A DNA stretch of 64,000 nt. Origin: Campylobacter sp. CCUG 57310. GTDB lineage: Bacteria; Campylobacterota; Campylobacteria; Campylobacterales; Campylobacteraceae. Of the stretch, positions 54,214 to 63,902 are shown piece after piece. A program made the position numbers and the translations under genes. The stretch is taken from contig NZ_CP053845.1 in assembly GCF_013201975.1 (NCBI RefSeq), forward strand, positions 310,001-374,000, written 5' to 3'. The notes beneath the pieces are model-generated. The model had not been told where the DNA came from. It did no database searches and saw only the letters and a program-made list of their open reading frames with translations. Every line of letters begins with the position of its first letter. The first letter of the stretch is position 1.

Positions 54214-54528
54214 GGGCCGCTTGCCACGATTGCATTTGATATTCAAACGGACCGGTGGTTGATTTTCTATAGGCAATCAAATGTTGCTCATATTCAATGC
54301 TTGGTGTATTTGGTGCTACATCGGTGGGGATATAAGCCGTCAATTGGCTTTAAGTGCGCGCAAGAGCAGAAAAAGATGTGCCCGATAATTGTTGAAGGTA
54401 GCTATAAGATTGAGATTGCTGATGTTATTTTTAAAAGGCATAGGAATAGTTATGTAGCAATTGGCTCTTCCGAAAGACTCCATAATAAAACACAAATACT
54501 TTTAACAAAATGGTTTGTAAGATTATAA
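54214..54528 (+). pseudogene. Remnant open frame, unknown origin
   Basis: An open frame of about 104 codons without an ATG near its 5' end (TTG at 54259 is the only plausible start), containing SYKIEIADVIF and other protein-like stretches. No ribosome site. It may be a truncated gene; family not recognised. Confidence 0.3.
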
Positions 54529-54748
54529 ATTTACCAAAGAATTGTGGTCATGCTTGTGAATATATACCAAATAATCAAGTTATACCTAAGCTTGTTCAAA
54601 GAACGGATGGTGACCTATGGCAACATACATCGCACAAACTATTTATGCTACATATAGTGCTGATGCAAAAACATACAAATTTGATAGCCGCTACTCGGTT
54701 GCCAAATTTTACTAAGTTGGGGTTTTAGGGGTGCCCCCTAACGAGTAT

Positions 54749-55160
54749 GATTTGTATTGCGGGTGAAATCCGTAATACGAATAGTATGCTCGCCCGGTAA
54801 AAATGTAAAATTTATTTTTGAGAATAGTTGCTGTGTATATCCGTATAATTTGTAATACGTGAAAATAAAAATACCTATAGCATTTTTTATATTTGTCAAA
54901 TCTGTAATATGTATAGGATAGGAATATTTGTATTATCCGCACCACTCATAATTTATTTTATGTCCCCTTAACTTATATTGCAATCAGTCCAATCCGTGAA
55001 ACGTGTAATACATAAATGCTTGTACGATTTGTGGTTTATATAAGACTTGATTAATTGTGTACAATGTTTGGTTCATGTGGATGCAGGTATTTGCAATCTT
55101 CATTTGCAATATCTGTGATATTTGCGGGATGATAATATTTGTATTGTGGGTAAATTAACC
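54749..55160. repeat. Iterated GTATT/AATAC-type imperfect palindromes
   Basis: Variants of ATTTGTATT and CCGTAATACG recur in both orientations: near 54749-54782 (GTATTGCGG...CCGTAATAC), 54838-54860, 54898-54942, 54990-55010 and 55126-55148. Spacing is irregular and copies are diverged. Purpose unknown. Confidence 0.4.
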
Positions 55161-55415
55161 CAATCAATCTTGGTAAAAATTAATAATCACCTGGTTGTTT
55201 GCTTTTATCTTATAAAAATCAATGTGCTTGGGTGTTTATTGATTTGTCTAAAATATGATTTGTAGTTAATAATTGCATAATAATAGACGAGAGAAATTAG
55301 ATCTAGTTGCCTATTATAAAACTTAATTCATTTTAAGGTTTAATAATTATAATCCCAAAGTTGTTCTTGTATCGGCTGATGAGTGGCGAAAATAAAATTA
55401 AAAACAATAGTATAT

Positions 55416-55435
55416 ATGGCACCCAAGATGGTACC
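55416..55435 (+). repeat. Arm-type-like motif, right copy
   Basis: ATGGCACCCAAGATGGTACC, one base different from 29481-29500. It lies 50 bp from the right attachment repeat. Confidence 0.5.
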
Positions 55436-55485
55436 TAGCTAAACCTTAAGGCTTTGAAATATCGATAAAATCGGAATTTGTAAAG

Positions 55486-55513
55486 AAATGGTGGTTAGAG
55501 GCAGAATCGAACT
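55486..55513 (+). repeat. Right attachment repeat within tRNA-Phe
   Basis: Exact 28-bp copy of 29352-29379. It covers the tRNA 3' end (TPsiC arm side, acceptor strand and CCA) plus three flanking bases. Confidence 0.9.
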
Positions 55514-55564
55514 GCCGACACGCAGATTTTCAGTCTGCTGCTCTACCGACTGAGCTATCCAACC
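55489..55564 (-). tRNA. tRNA-Phe (GAA)
   Basis: A 76-nt cloverleaf on the minus strand. Acceptor GGTTGGA pairs with TCTAACC (one G-T), the D arm is GCTCAGTCGGTAGAGC, the anticodon stem CAGAC/... holds the loop with GAA, and the T arm GGCAGTTCGATTCTGCC is regular. The 3' CCA is encoded. The gene stays intact although the element is integrated in its 3' end. Confidence 0.97.
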
Positions 55565-55630
55565 ACCTAAAAAAGAAATGTGATTATACACTTTTAAATT
55601 TTAAAATTAGGTTAAAAACAAAATTAAATT

Positions 55631-56875
55631 TTATAAATTTGCAACAAATTCTTTAAATTTATCTCCTCTCTCGGTGTAGCTATTAAACTGATCAAGGCTT
55701 GCAGCAGCAGGACTTAGAAGAGCTATCTCGTCTAAAATTTGAGCTTCTTTTAAATTCGCTTTCTTAGTCGGTTTTTTTAAATTTTTATCTATTTGCGTTA
55801 CGGCTACATCTAAAAATTCGCATTTTAGAGCGGGAATTTGAAATTTCTCAGCTAGCTTCATAATCTTATTGCTATTTGAGCCGATAGCGTAAATTTTAGT
55901 ATTCGTGCTATTTATAGCCTCAAAAAGCTGAGTCATATCGACACCCTTATCATCTCCGCCTAAGATTAGGTGCAGGAATTTATCCTCATACCGCTTTAGA
56001 GCTTGAATGGTTGCGTCGATATTGGTAGCTTTTGTGTCATTTACCCAAATCCGCCCGAATTTGTCCTTAAATTCTTCAAGTTTATTGCTCTCTATCACAA
56101 ATTTGTTTAGTAAATTTGTGTCGCACCTATCAAAAATTATTTTTTGTACTGCCAGTGCCAAAAGAGCGTCCATTAAAAACGGCACTGTGAAATTTATCTC
56201 ATTTGTGGAAACTCCGCAAAATTTAGCTAAATCCTTTTCGTTTTTATAGCTTATGACCTTTGCAAGAGTCGGAGTATTAGCGTAAATTTCAGGCAATATC
56301 GCAACCAAGTTTTCTCTCATAATACCAAGCGGCTTAAGCTTGGCGGCTTCATAAGAGCTCATATCGCCGTGCCAAGTAAGATGATCGGGCGTTATAGGCA
56401 AAAGCACGTATATATCAGGCTTTGCAAGGTTCGTATAGTGAAGCGTGAAGGAGCTCGTTTCCAGTATCCAAATTTTGGCTTTAATGTCTAGTTCGGCTAG
56501 CGGAGTGCCTACGTTTCCGCCCATTACCGAGCCTTTGTCTTCAAGCAGGTGCTGCATCATCTTGGTTGTGGTTGTTTTGCCGTTTGTTCCGCTTATCCAT
56601 ACGCTAAAAGGCATTTTGGATGCGAAAAAATCATATTCACTTATCAAATTTTGCGATTTTTTAATCAGCTCATGATACGGAGGAAAGCCCGGGCTTGGGA
56701 TCTCAAGTTCGCTTTTATCTGGACTAAATTCACTTACCGGCAAAAGATTATTTCCAAATTCATCCTTTGAAATTTGGCTAAATTTGTCATCATATACATC
56801 CCAAATTCCGTCATCTTGGCAGTTTTTGGCAATAGCCTTGGTCGTGCCGCCGTAACCGAACAAACTTCTTTTCAT
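55631..56875 (-). CDS. murD: UDP-N-acetylmuramoylalanine--D-glutamate ligase
   Basis: A 414-residue Mur ligase that adds D-glutamate to UDP-MurNAc-L-Ala in peptidoglycan synthesis. The P-loop is SGTNGKTTTTKMM near residue 95; LPITPDHLTWHG and VNDTKATNIDAT follow as in MurD. The start is the ATG at 56875, overlapping the mraY stop as TAATG; a longer frame to 56932 lies inside mraY. Co-transcribed with mraY. Confidence 0.93.
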   Translation of the reverse strand: MKRSLFGYGGTTKAIAKNCQDDGIWDVYDDKFSQISKDEFGNNLLPVSEFSPDKSELEIPSPGFPPYHELIKKSQNLISEYDFFASKMPFSVWISGTNGKTTTTKMMQHLLEDKGSVMGGNVGTPLAELDIKAKIWILETSSFTLHYTNLAKPDIYVLLPITPDHLTWHGDMSSYEAAKLKPLGIMRENLVAILPEIYANTPTLAKVISYKNEKDLAKFCGVSTNEINFTVPFLMDALLALAVQKIIFDRCDTNLLNKFVIESNKLEEFKDKFGRIWVNDTKATNIDATIQALKRYEDKFLHLILGGDDKGVDMTQLFEAINSTNTKIYAIGSNSNKIMKLAEKFQIPALKCEFLDVAVTQIDKNLKKPTKKANLKEAQILDEIALLSPAAASLDQFNSYTERGDKFKEFVANL

Positions 56876-57939
56876 TATCTTATCTTTAATGCGGTTAGCG
56901 CGATGAGGTTTGCTAAAAGCGCGATGATCCAAAATCTAACGATGATTTTGTTTTCAACCCAGCCTTTAATCTCGAAATGATGATGAATAGGCGCCATTAA
57001 GAAAATTCTCTTTTTGAAAATTTTAAAGCTTCCAACTTGCAAAATAACGCTTAAAGTCTCAATTACAAAGATAAATCCTATGATAATAAGCAAAATTTCG
57101 TTTTTAGTCATAACTCCCATAAGCCCTATGTAAGCGCCTATACTAAGGCTTCCGCTATCACCCATGAAAACTTGTGCGGGATGGCAGTTAAACCACAAAA
57201 ACCCCATCAAAGAGCCGATTAGAGCCGAAGCGATGATGATAGTTTCGCCAACGCCGATAATCTTTGGAAGTAGCAAATAAGAGCTAAATAGCGCATGTCC
57301 GCAGATATAGGCAAAAATTCCTAACGTAACAAGCGAAAGCATGGCGGGAACGGCTGCAAGCCCGTCAAGCCCGTCTGTTAAATTTACCGCATTTGAAGCT
57401 GCAACTATAACTAGCGTCCAAAAGACTATAGCAAAAATTTTAAGATCCAGTAGCGGGAATTTATAAAACGGCACATAAAATTCAGTTCCTATATCGCCGC
57501 TAAGATAAAGCACGGTTGAAACCGCAAACGATACTAAAATTTGAGCTAAAAGCTTGGCTTTAGGGCTTAGTCCAGCGTGGTTGTTTGCGCCTAGAATTTT
57601 TGATATGTCGTCTTTAAACCCGATCGCCGTAAAACCCGCAAGACAGAGCAAAGAGGCGATAACGAAGCTGTTATCAAGTCTGGCGCAGATGATAGTTGCC
57701 AGTATCGCCGTTACCATAAAGACTATGCCTCCCATGGTCGGGGTTTTTTCTTTTTTTTGGTGTGTTTTTGGAGCAAGCTCGTAAATCGGCTGACTGGCGT
57801 TTTTAGCCCTTGCCCAAGCGATAAATTTAGGCATAAGATAAACGGTAAGCGCAAAAGATATGAAAAACGCTATGCCTGCGCGAACTGTGATGTATTGAAA
57901 GATGTTAAAATTTAGGATTTCATAAAGATAATAAAACAT
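56875..57939 (-). CDS. mraY: Phospho-MurNAc-pentapeptide transferase
   Basis: A 354-residue polytopic membrane enzyme transferring phospho-MurNAc-pentapeptide to undecaprenyl phosphate to make lipid I. It has about ten helices and the catalytic aspartates in [17 protein letters not shown] and MGDSGSL, plus the MAPIHHHFE histidine motif. Divergent from gpmI across a 74-bp gap. Confidence 0.97.
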   Translation of the reverse strand: MFYYLYEILNFNIFQYITVRAGIAFFISFALTVYLMPKFIAWARAKNASQPIYELAPKTHQKKEKTPTMGGIVFMVTAILATIICARLDNSFVIASLLCLAGFTAIGFKDDISKILGANNHAGLSPKAKLLAQILVSFAVSTVLYLSGDIGTEFYVPFYKFPLLDLKIFAIVFWTLVIVAASNAVNLTDGLDGLAAVPAMLSLVTLGIFAYICGHALFSSYLLLPKIIGVGETIIIASALIGSLMGFLWFNCHPAQVFMGDSGSLSIGAYIGLMGVMTKNEILLIIIGFIFVIETLSVILQVGSFKIFKKRIFLMAPIHHHFEIKGWVENKIIVRFWIIALLANLIALTALKIR

Positions 57940-58013
57940 GTGAGCCTTTATTTTTAAAAAGAGTAATTTTAGTATAATGCTCTTAAAATTTATCTAAATT
58001 TAAAGAATGAAAT

Positions 58014-59474
58014 ATGAAACAAAAAACTATTTTAGTAATAACAGACGGCATAGGATTTAATCCAAACTCAGAATTTAACGCATTTGCAGCGGCGAAAAAG
58101 CCGACTTATGATTGGCTATTTAAAAATGTGCCAAATTCGCTTATCAAGACTTCAGGTCTTGCGGTAGGCTTGCCTGAGGGGCAAATGGGAAATAGCGAAG
58201 TGGGGCATATGTGCATAGGAAGCGGGCGGGTTTTGTACCAAAATTTGGTAAAAATTTCGCTCGGGTTTAAAGACGGCTCACTCTCTCAAAACGCAAAGCT
58301 AAAAGAGCTTTTTAGAAAGTGTAAAAATATCCATATAATCGGGCTTTATAGCGATGGAGGCGTGCACTCTCATCTTGAGCATTTTGACGATATGTGCAAG
58401 CTTGCTATAAATAACGGTTGTAGTGTCTATGCTCACGCTATAACCGACGGTAGGGACGTAGCGCCTACGAGTGCGGCTGAATTTGTGAAGCAGCTTGAAG
58501 AGAAATTTAACGTGGCTACGATTTGCGGTAGATTTTACGCTATGGATAGAGATAAGCGCTGGGATAGGGTAAGTGAAGCTTACAAGACTATGATTGAAGG
58601 CGCAAATTTACAGGACCTAAAACCAAGCGAGTATATCCAAAATAGCTATAATGATGGCGTTTTAGACGAGTTTATAAAACCTGCCAGTTTTAACGGCTTT
58701 AAAGGTATAGGCAAGGATGACGGAGTTGTGTTTATAAATTTTAGAAACGATAGGATGAGGCAGATAGTAGCGGCGTTTGGCGTGAGCGAATTTAGCAAAT
58801 TCAAGCGTCCTTTTGTGGTGCAAAATTTAGTCACGATGACGGAATACGACGCAAATTTTAGCTTTCCTGTTTTGTTTGAAAACGACAAGATAACAAATAC
58901 TTTAGCAGAGATTATCGCAAAAGCGGGACTTCGCCAGCTTCACACGGCAGAGACGGAGAAATACGCTCATGTGACTTTTTTCTTTAACGGCGGAGTTGAG
59001 GAACTACTTGAAAACGAAACTAGAATTTTAATCCCAAGCCCAAAAGTTAAAACTTATGACGAAAAGCCTGAAATGAGCGCTGATGGTGTGTGCGATGCGG
59101 TTTTAAAAGCGATTGATGACGGGCAGGATTTTATCGTAGTAAATTTCGCAAACGGCGATATGGTAGGACATACTGGCGATTTTAATGCGGGCGTAAAAGC
59201 AGTAGAGGCTGTAGATAGCGCGCTTGGTAAGATTGTCGCTAAGGTAAAAGAAAAGGGCTATGCGATGATAATTACGAGTGATCACGGTAACTGCGAAGAG
59301 ATGCGAGATAAAAGCGGAATGCTCACAAACCACACGACTTACGATGTGTTTTGCTTCGTGCTAGGTGATGGAGTGAAAGAAGTAAAAACCGGTGGGCTAA
59401 ACAATATCGCAGCAAGCGTTCTTAAGCTAATGGGGCTTGAAAAACCGGCCGAGATGGACGAGCCGCTTTTTTAG
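58014..59474 (+). CDS. gpmI: 2,3-bisphosphoglycerate-independent phosphoglycerate mutase
   Basis: A 486-residue manganese-dependent mutase interconverting 3- and 2-phosphoglycerate. The alkaline-phosphatase-like domain has VITDGIGFN and the phosphoserine S61 in GQMGNSEVGH; the substrate domain has HAITDGRDVAPTSA; the C-terminal SDHGNCEEM and NHTTYDV carry metal-binding residues. Slightly short of the 510-residue E. coli enzyme, normal for Campylobacter. ATG is preceded by an AAAGAATG context without a strong SD. Confidence 0.96.
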   Translation: MKQKTILVITDGIGFNPNSEFNAFAAAKKPTYDWLFKNVPNSLIKTSGLAVGLPEGQMGNSEVGHMCIGSGRVLYQNLVKISLGFKDGSLSQNAKLKELFRKCKNIHIIGLYSDGGVHSHLEHFDDMCKLAINNGCSVYAHAITDGRDVAPTSAAEFVKQLEEKFNVATICGRFYAMDRDKRWDRVSEAYKTMIEGANLQDLKPSEYIQNSYNDGVLDEFIKPASFNGFKGIGKDDGVVFINFRNDRMRQIVAAFGVSEFSKFKRPFVVQNLVTMTEYDANFSFPVLFENDKITNTLAEIIAKAGLRQLHTAETEKYAHVTFFFNGGVEELLENETRILIPSPKVKTYDEKPEMSADGVCDAVLKAIDDGQDFIVVNFANGDMVGHTGDFNAGVKAVEAVDSALGKIVAKVKEKGYAMIITSDHGNCEEMRDKSGMLTNHTTYDVFCFVLGDGVKEVKTGGLNNIAASVLKLMGLEKPAEMDEPLF

Positions 59475-59582
59475 ATGCGATATTTAAGTTGATTTGAAAA
59501 TTTAAGTCTAGTTAAGCTTTTTTAACTTTACTTTGCTAAAATTGTCCAAATTTTAAATTTATAAATAGAGGCGAATATTTTT

Positions 59583-59596
59583 TGCTTAATTAAGCA
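59583..59596. promoter_or_regulatory. TGCTTAATTAAGCA palindrome upstream of fabG
   Basis: A perfect 14-bp palindrome in the 225-bp gap between gpmI and fabG. It could be an operator for the fatty-acid cluster; no regulator is identified. Confidence 0.35.
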
Positions 59597-59699
59597 TAAT
59601 TTTAAATTACGATATGAGCGCGTCTTTAATTGCGTGGCTGAGGAAATTTGGAATTTAACGCAGGTTAAGCAGAAAAAGATAAGCTAAGAAAGGCAATAT

Positions 59700-60443
59700 A
59701 TGAAATTTAGTGGAAAAAACGTTCTAATCACAGGCGCAAGCCGCGGAATAGGCGCGCAGATAGCAAAAACTCTTGCAAACATGGGGCTAAAAGTATGGAT
59801 AAACTACCGCTCAAAGCCTGAGATAGCAGATGCTTTGCAGGCTGAGATCGTATCTAACGGCGGAGCCGCAGCGGTGATAAAATTTGACGCCACCGACGAA
59901 GATGAATTTATAAAAGGCATAAATTTAATCGTTGATACCGACGGCGAGCTAAGCTACCTCGTAAATAACGCAGGAATCACAAACGATAAACTTGCACTTC
60001 GTATGAAAACGGACGAGTTTATAAACGTGCTAAATGCGAATTTGACATCAGCATTTATCGGCTCAAGAGAAGCTTTAAAAGTGATGAGCAAAAAGCGCTT
60101 TGGAGCTGTTGTAAACGTAGCTTCCATAGTAGGCGAGATGGGAAATGCGGGACAAGTTAATTATTCGGCAAGTAAAGGCGGCATGATAGCTATGACAAAG
60201 AGCCTTGCTAAAGAGGGAGCGAGCAGAAACGTGCGATTTAACTGCGTAACGCCGGGCTTTATACAAACGGATATGACGGAGGTTTTAAGCGAAGAGATTA
60301 AGCAAAACTATATAAACAATATCCCGCTAAAACGTCTTGGAGGTGCAAGCGAAGTAGCCGAAACTATCGCATTTTTGCTAAGCGATCACGCAAGTTATAT
60401 TACAGGTGATGTGCTTAAGGTGAACGGCGGACTTTATATGTAG
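59700..60443 (+). CDS. fabG: 3-oxoacyl-ACP reductase
   Basis: A 247-residue short-chain dehydrogenase. NADPH-binding TGASRGIGAQ at 11-20, NNAG at about 89-92, and catalytic Y155/K159 (YSASK). It reduces 3-oxoacyl-ACP in fatty-acid elongation. First gene of fabG-acpP-fabF-accA. Confidence 0.96.
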   Translation: MKFSGKNVLITGASRGIGAQIAKTLANMGLKVWINYRSKPEIADALQAEIVSNGGAAAVIKFDATDEDEFIKGINLIVDTDGELSYLVNNAGITNDKLALRMKTDEFINVLNANLTSAFIGSREALKVMSKKRFGAVVNVASIVGEMGNAGQVNYSASKGGMIAMTKSLAKEGASRNVRFNCVTPGFIQTDMTEVLSEEIKQNYINNIPLKRLGGASEVAETIAFLLSDHASYITGDVLKVNGGLYM

Positions 60444-60496
60444 TTTAAGCAAAAATATATTAAAATCTGAAACATTTTTTAATAAGGAGACCCCAA

Positions 60497-60730
60497 ATGG
60501 CAGTTTTTGATGATGTTAGAGATGTTGTTGTTGAGCAACTTAGCGTAAGCCCTGAGGCTGTTAAGCCTGAGTCAAAGATTATCGAAGATCTAGGCGCTGA
60601 TTCGCTTGACGTTGTTGAGCTTGTTATGGCTTTAGAAGAGAAATTTGAAGTTGAAATTCCAGATAGCGAAGCTGAAAAGCTAATCAGCATTAACGACGTT
60701 GTAACTTATATAGAAAAACTAAATAAATAA
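60497..60730 (+). CDS. acpP: Acyl carrier protein
   Basis: A 77-residue acidic ACP with the phosphopantetheine site S36 in [17 protein letters not shown] lies 7 bp upstream of the ATG. It carries growing acyl chains between FabG, FabF and other enzymes. Confidence 0.98.
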   Translation: MAVFDDVRDVVVEQLSVSPEAVKPESKIIEDLGADSLDVVELVMALEEKFEVEIPDSEAEKLISINDVVTYIEKLNK

Positions 60731-60761
60731 TTCTTTTTATAGATAAAAATAAGGAGATATA

Positions 60762-61973
60762 TTGAGAAGAGTTGTAGTCACTGGAATCGGTATGATAAAT
60801 GCTCTTGGACTCGATAAAGAGAGCTCTTTTAAAGCTATCTGTGAGGGCAAGAGCGGAGTAAAGAAGATAACGTCTTTTGACGTTTCTGAATATCCTGTTC
60901 AAATCGCCGCTGAAATTACCGACTTTGATCCTTTGACCGTAATGGATGGCAAAGAGGTTAAGAAAGTCGATAGGTTTATACAACTTGGTATCAAAGCAGC
61001 TCGCGAAGCTATGACTGACGCAAATTTTGGCGAATTTGACGCTAACGAATTTGGTATAAGCTCGGCTGCAGGTATCGGAGGGCTGCCAAATATCGAGAAG
61101 AATTCAAACATACTGCTCGAAAAAGGTCCTAAAAAAATATCTCCGTTTTTTATCCCTTCTGCACTAGTAAATATGCTCGGCGGTATAATCTCTATCGAGC
61201 ATGGACTCAGAGGACCAAATGTTTCAAGCGTTACGGCTTGTGCGGCTTCAACACATGCGATATGTGAAGCGGCTAAGACTATAATGATAGGCGAAGCCGA
61301 GAAGATGCTTGTCGTAGGTGCAGAATCTACAATATGCGGTGTCGGCGTAGGTGGATTTGCTGCCATGAAGGCACTTTCAACTAGAAACGATGAGCCGGGA
61401 AAAGCTTCTCGTCCTTTTGATGCCGAACGAGACGGCTTTGTGATGGGCGAAGGAAGCGGTGCTTTAGTGCTTGAAGAATTTGAAAGCGCCAAGGCAAGAG
61501 GAGCTAAAATTTATGCAGAGATAGTAGGCTTTGGAGAGAGTGGAGATGCTTATCACATTACTGCACCGACTCTTGAAGGACCGCTAAACGCCATGAAAAA
61601 AGCTCTTAAAATGGCAGGAGATGTTAAGATCGACTACATTAACGCTCATGGAACTTCGACTCCGACAAATGACAAAAATGAAACAGCTGCTCTAAAAGAG
61701 CTATTTGGCAGCAACTGCCCGCCTGTGAGCTCTACAAAAGGTCAAACTGGACACTGTTTGGGTGCTGCAGGAGCAATAGAAGCTGTAGTATCTATCATGG
61801 CTTTACGTGACGGGATTATACCTCCAACTATAAATCAGACAACAAAAGATCCTGAGTGCGACTTGGACTATGTGCCAAATGTTGCTAGAAAAGCCGAGCT
61901 TAAAGCCATCATGAGCAACTCGTTTGGCTTTGGCGGAACCAACGGTTCGGTAGTATTTAAAAAATTGGACTAA
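60762..61973 (+). CDS. fabF: 3-oxoacyl-ACP synthase II
   Basis: A 403-residue condensing enzyme elongating acyl-ACP with malonyl-ACP. The catalytic triad is C160 in TACAAST and histidines in [11 protein letters not shown] and [12 protein letters not shown]; the C-terminal NSFGFGGTN loop is present. The start is TTG at 60762 after AAGGAG. Ends 1 bp before accA. Confidence 0.96.
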   Translation: MRRVVVTGIGMINALGLDKESSFKAICEGKSGVKKITSFDVSEYPVQIAAEITDFDPLTVMDGKEVKKVDRFIQLGIKAAREAMTDANFGEFDANEFGISSAAGIGGLPNIEKNSNILLEKGPKKISPFFIPSALVNMLGGIISIEHGLRGPNVSSVTACAASTHAICEAAKTIMIGEAEKMLVVGAESTICGVGVGGFAAMKALSTRNDEPGKASRPFDAERDGFVMGEGSGALVLEEFESAKARGAKIYAEIVGFGESGDAYHITAPTLEGPLNAMKKALKMAGDVKIDYINAHGTSTPTNDKNETAALKELFGSNCPPVSSTKGQTGHCLGAAGAIEAVVSIMALRDGIIPPTINQTTKDPECDLDYVPNVARKAELKAIMSNSFGFGGTNGSVVFKKLD

Positions 61974-61974
61974 A

Positions 61975-62922
61975 ATGGCTAGTTATTTAGATTTTGAAAA
62001 GAGTATTAAGCAGATTGATGATGATATAGCGAATGCTAAAATTCGCGGTGATGAGCATGCTGTTGAAATTTTAAATAAAAATCTAGAAAAAGAGACTGCT
62101 AAAATTTACAAAAATTTAAACGAGTATCAAAGGCTAAGCCTTGCTCGTCATCCTGATCGCCCATATGCTATAGATTATGTGCGCGGGATGATGACTGATT
62201 ATTACGAAATTCACGGTGATAGGGCATTTCGTGATGATCATGCGATAGTTTGTTATATCGGATATATCGGCTTTAAAAAAGTAGTCGTTATAGGCGAACA
62301 AAAGGGTCGCGGTACTAAAAATAAACTAAAAAGAAATTTCGGTATGCCTCATCCCGAAGGTTATAGAAAAGCGCTTCGTGTAGCAAAACTTGCCGAGAAA
62401 TTTAGCTTGCCGATACTTTTTCTTATAGACACTCCTGGTGCGTATCCTGGAATTGCCGCCGAAGAGCGCGGACAGAGCGAAGCTATAGCTAGAAACCTCT
62501 TTGAATTTGCAAATTTAAAAACTCCAATGATAGCGGTCGTAATAGGCGAAGGCGGTAGTGGCGGAGCTCTTGCAATAGGCGTAGCCGATAAACTTGCTAT
62601 GATGAGAAACTCGGTATTTTCGGTTATTTCTCCTGAAGGTTGTGCAGCGATACTTTGGAATGATCCAAGCAAGCAGGAGCAAGCAACTAAGGCTATGAAG
62701 ATAACCGCAGATGATCTAAAGAGCCTAAATTTGATAGATGACGTTATAGAAGAACCGCTAAATGGTGCTCATAGAGATAAAGATAGTGCCGTAAAAGCGC
62801 TTGCGACATATTTTACAGATGAACTTGCTAAGCTTGAAGATCAAAGCATGGATCAAATTTTAAGCACTAGAATGAATAAAATTTTATCTGTCGGAGCTTT
62901 TCAAAAAGGAAAACAAGATTAG
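61975..62922 (+). CDS. accA: Acetyl-CoA carboxylase carboxyltransferase subunit alpha
   Basis: A 315-residue AccA, half of the carboxyltransferase that makes malonyl-CoA. [41 protein letters not shown] and [12 protein letters not shown] are characteristic. It begins 1 bp after fabF stop, so coupled. The beta subunit is elsewhere. Confidence 0.97.
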   Translation: MASYLDFEKSIKQIDDDIANAKIRGDEHAVEILNKNLEKETAKIYKNLNEYQRLSLARHPDRPYAIDYVRGMMTDYYEIHGDRAFRDDHAIVCYIGYIGFKKVVVIGEQKGRGTKNKLKRNFGMPHPEGYRKALRVAKLAEKFSLPILFLIDTPGAYPGIAAEERGQSEAIARNLFEFANLKTPMIAVVIGEGGSGGALAIGVADKLAMMRNSVFSVISPEGCAAILWNDPSKQEQATKAMKITADDLKSLNLIDDVIEEPLNGAHRDKDSAVKALATYFTDELAKLEDQSMDQILSTRMNKILSVGAFQKGKQD

Positions 62923-63537
62923 TATTTTGCAATAGCATATTGAAACTTTGAATTCTTAATTGCGATATATTACTTAAACCTATCAGATCAAATTTATTTT
63001 CTTAATACTATCAACTTAATTATTGTCACAAATTTCATTTTTTATAGTAATAAATTTGCTTTATGCGAATTCTTATAAAATAAAAATTTTAAGATTTATT
63101 ATAGCTTTAGTATCCTTAAATTTATTGACAGTGATCAAAGCTATTTATTTTGATATTTGTAAAAAAATATTTAAAATTTTTAATTTTTCTTTATAAACTA
63201 GAATTTAACCTATAGATATTTTTGGGCTATCTTATTAAAATCGTAAAAGTATTACAAATATAAAACTTTTTTAAATTTTTAATAGGAATAAATAAATTAA
63301 AGAAAGTCATTAACTTTTTTAGGGTATCATAAACGAAATACTTTTTAGAAAACAAAAAGTACAAGAAGCCAATTCATGTTACTAAGTAACATGAGTCGTT
63401 GTTGAAAATTAATATTACGATTTGTACTGCTTACAATGAGCTTATAGACTCTATACTACACTCTCGGTGTAATCACTACACGCCATAAAATTGATTTAGA
63501 GACTAACATTTACCTTATATGTTTAAAAAGGAATATA
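62923..63537. other. AT-rich 615-bp gene-free interval
   Basis: Very AT-rich sequence with no reading frame of note on either strand. It carries the palindrome at 63375-63393 and presumably the promoter of the small regulator downstream. No RNA gene recognised. Confidence 0.55.
63375..63393. promoter_or_regulatory. CATGTTACTAAGTAACATG palindrome
   Basis: A 19-bp palindrome with a single central base, 145 bp upstream of an XRE-type regulator. It looks like a repressor operator, perhaps for autoregulation, but could form a hairpin in RNA. Confidence 0.45.
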
Positions 63538-63780
63538 ATGCACGGCGCAAATATAGTTAAAACTGTGTGCAAGGAACTAAATATTACACAAAGAGAGTTG
63601 GCTCAAAGATTGGGTGTTCATCAAAATATGCCTGCTAAATGGAGTAGCGGTGATGAGCCGAGTCAAATGGCTGTTAAATTTATGGAGCTTTTAATGAACT
63701 ATGAAAAAATAAAAAAACAGCTTGATAAATTTAAGCAAGGTTTTGCTTTAATAGATGAAGCCAGACAAGAAGTATTGTAA
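63538..63780 (+). CDS. Small XRE-type helix-turn-helix protein
   Basis: An 80-residue protein with an N-terminal helix-turn-helix (LNITQRELAQRLGVHQNMPAKWSSG, read in pieces LNITQRELAQRLGVH and PAKWSSGDEP) of the Cro/C1 class and a helical, probably dimerising C-terminus. AAAAGGAAT precedes the ATG. No partner toxin is seen within the window, but the sequence ends soon after. Confidence 0.75.
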   Translation: MHGANIVKTVCKELNITQRELAQRLGVHQNMPAKWSSGDEPSQMAVKFMELLMNYEKIKKQLDKFKQGFALIDEARQEVL

Positions 63781-63873
63781 TTATCTTTCTTTATACTTAA
63801 TACTATCTTTTTGTAATCAATAAGTTAAGTTTTATATAGATTTTAATTTTACACATAAAAGTTATATAAATAC

Positions 63874-63902
63874 TTGACTTATATTCTTTAAAACTATATA
63901 AT
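63874..63902 (+). promoter_or_regulatory. Strong promoter pointing out of the right edge
   Basis: TTGACT at 63874-63879, a 17-bp spacer and TATAAT at 63897-63902. No gene begins within the remaining 98 bp, so it probably serves a gene or RNA beyond the window. Confidence 0.6.

Larger units (their letters stand above)
53875..55485. other. Decayed right end of the element
   Basis: About 1.6 kb without a convincing intact gene. It holds fragments of former reading frames, an iterated AT-rich motif zone (about 54749-55160) and the arm-like site at 55416. Low coding density next to an attachment site is common in degenerate element ends. Confidence 0.6.
29352..55513. mobile_element. Integrative mobilizable element in tRNA-Phe
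   Basis: The element is bounded by a 28-bp perfect direct repeat: 29352-29379 on the left, and 55486-55513 on the right inside the 3' end of an intact tRNA-Phe gene. Between them lie a tyrosine recombinase, an AlpA-like factor, a MobC-like protein and a relaxase, but no type IV secretion genes, so it should need a helper for transfer. Cargo is an ATPase cluster, a type III-A CRISPR-Cas system with RT-Cas1, and a nested IS1595-family transposon carrying restriction-modification genes. The integrase lies about 5 kb inside the left end rather than at the border, which suggests later insertion of the ATPase block or an older composite structure. Confidence 0.85.

Noticed and set aside
60899-61492. 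197-codon minus-strand frame
   Set aside because: Antisense shadow of fabF, whose catalytic motifs are unambiguous.
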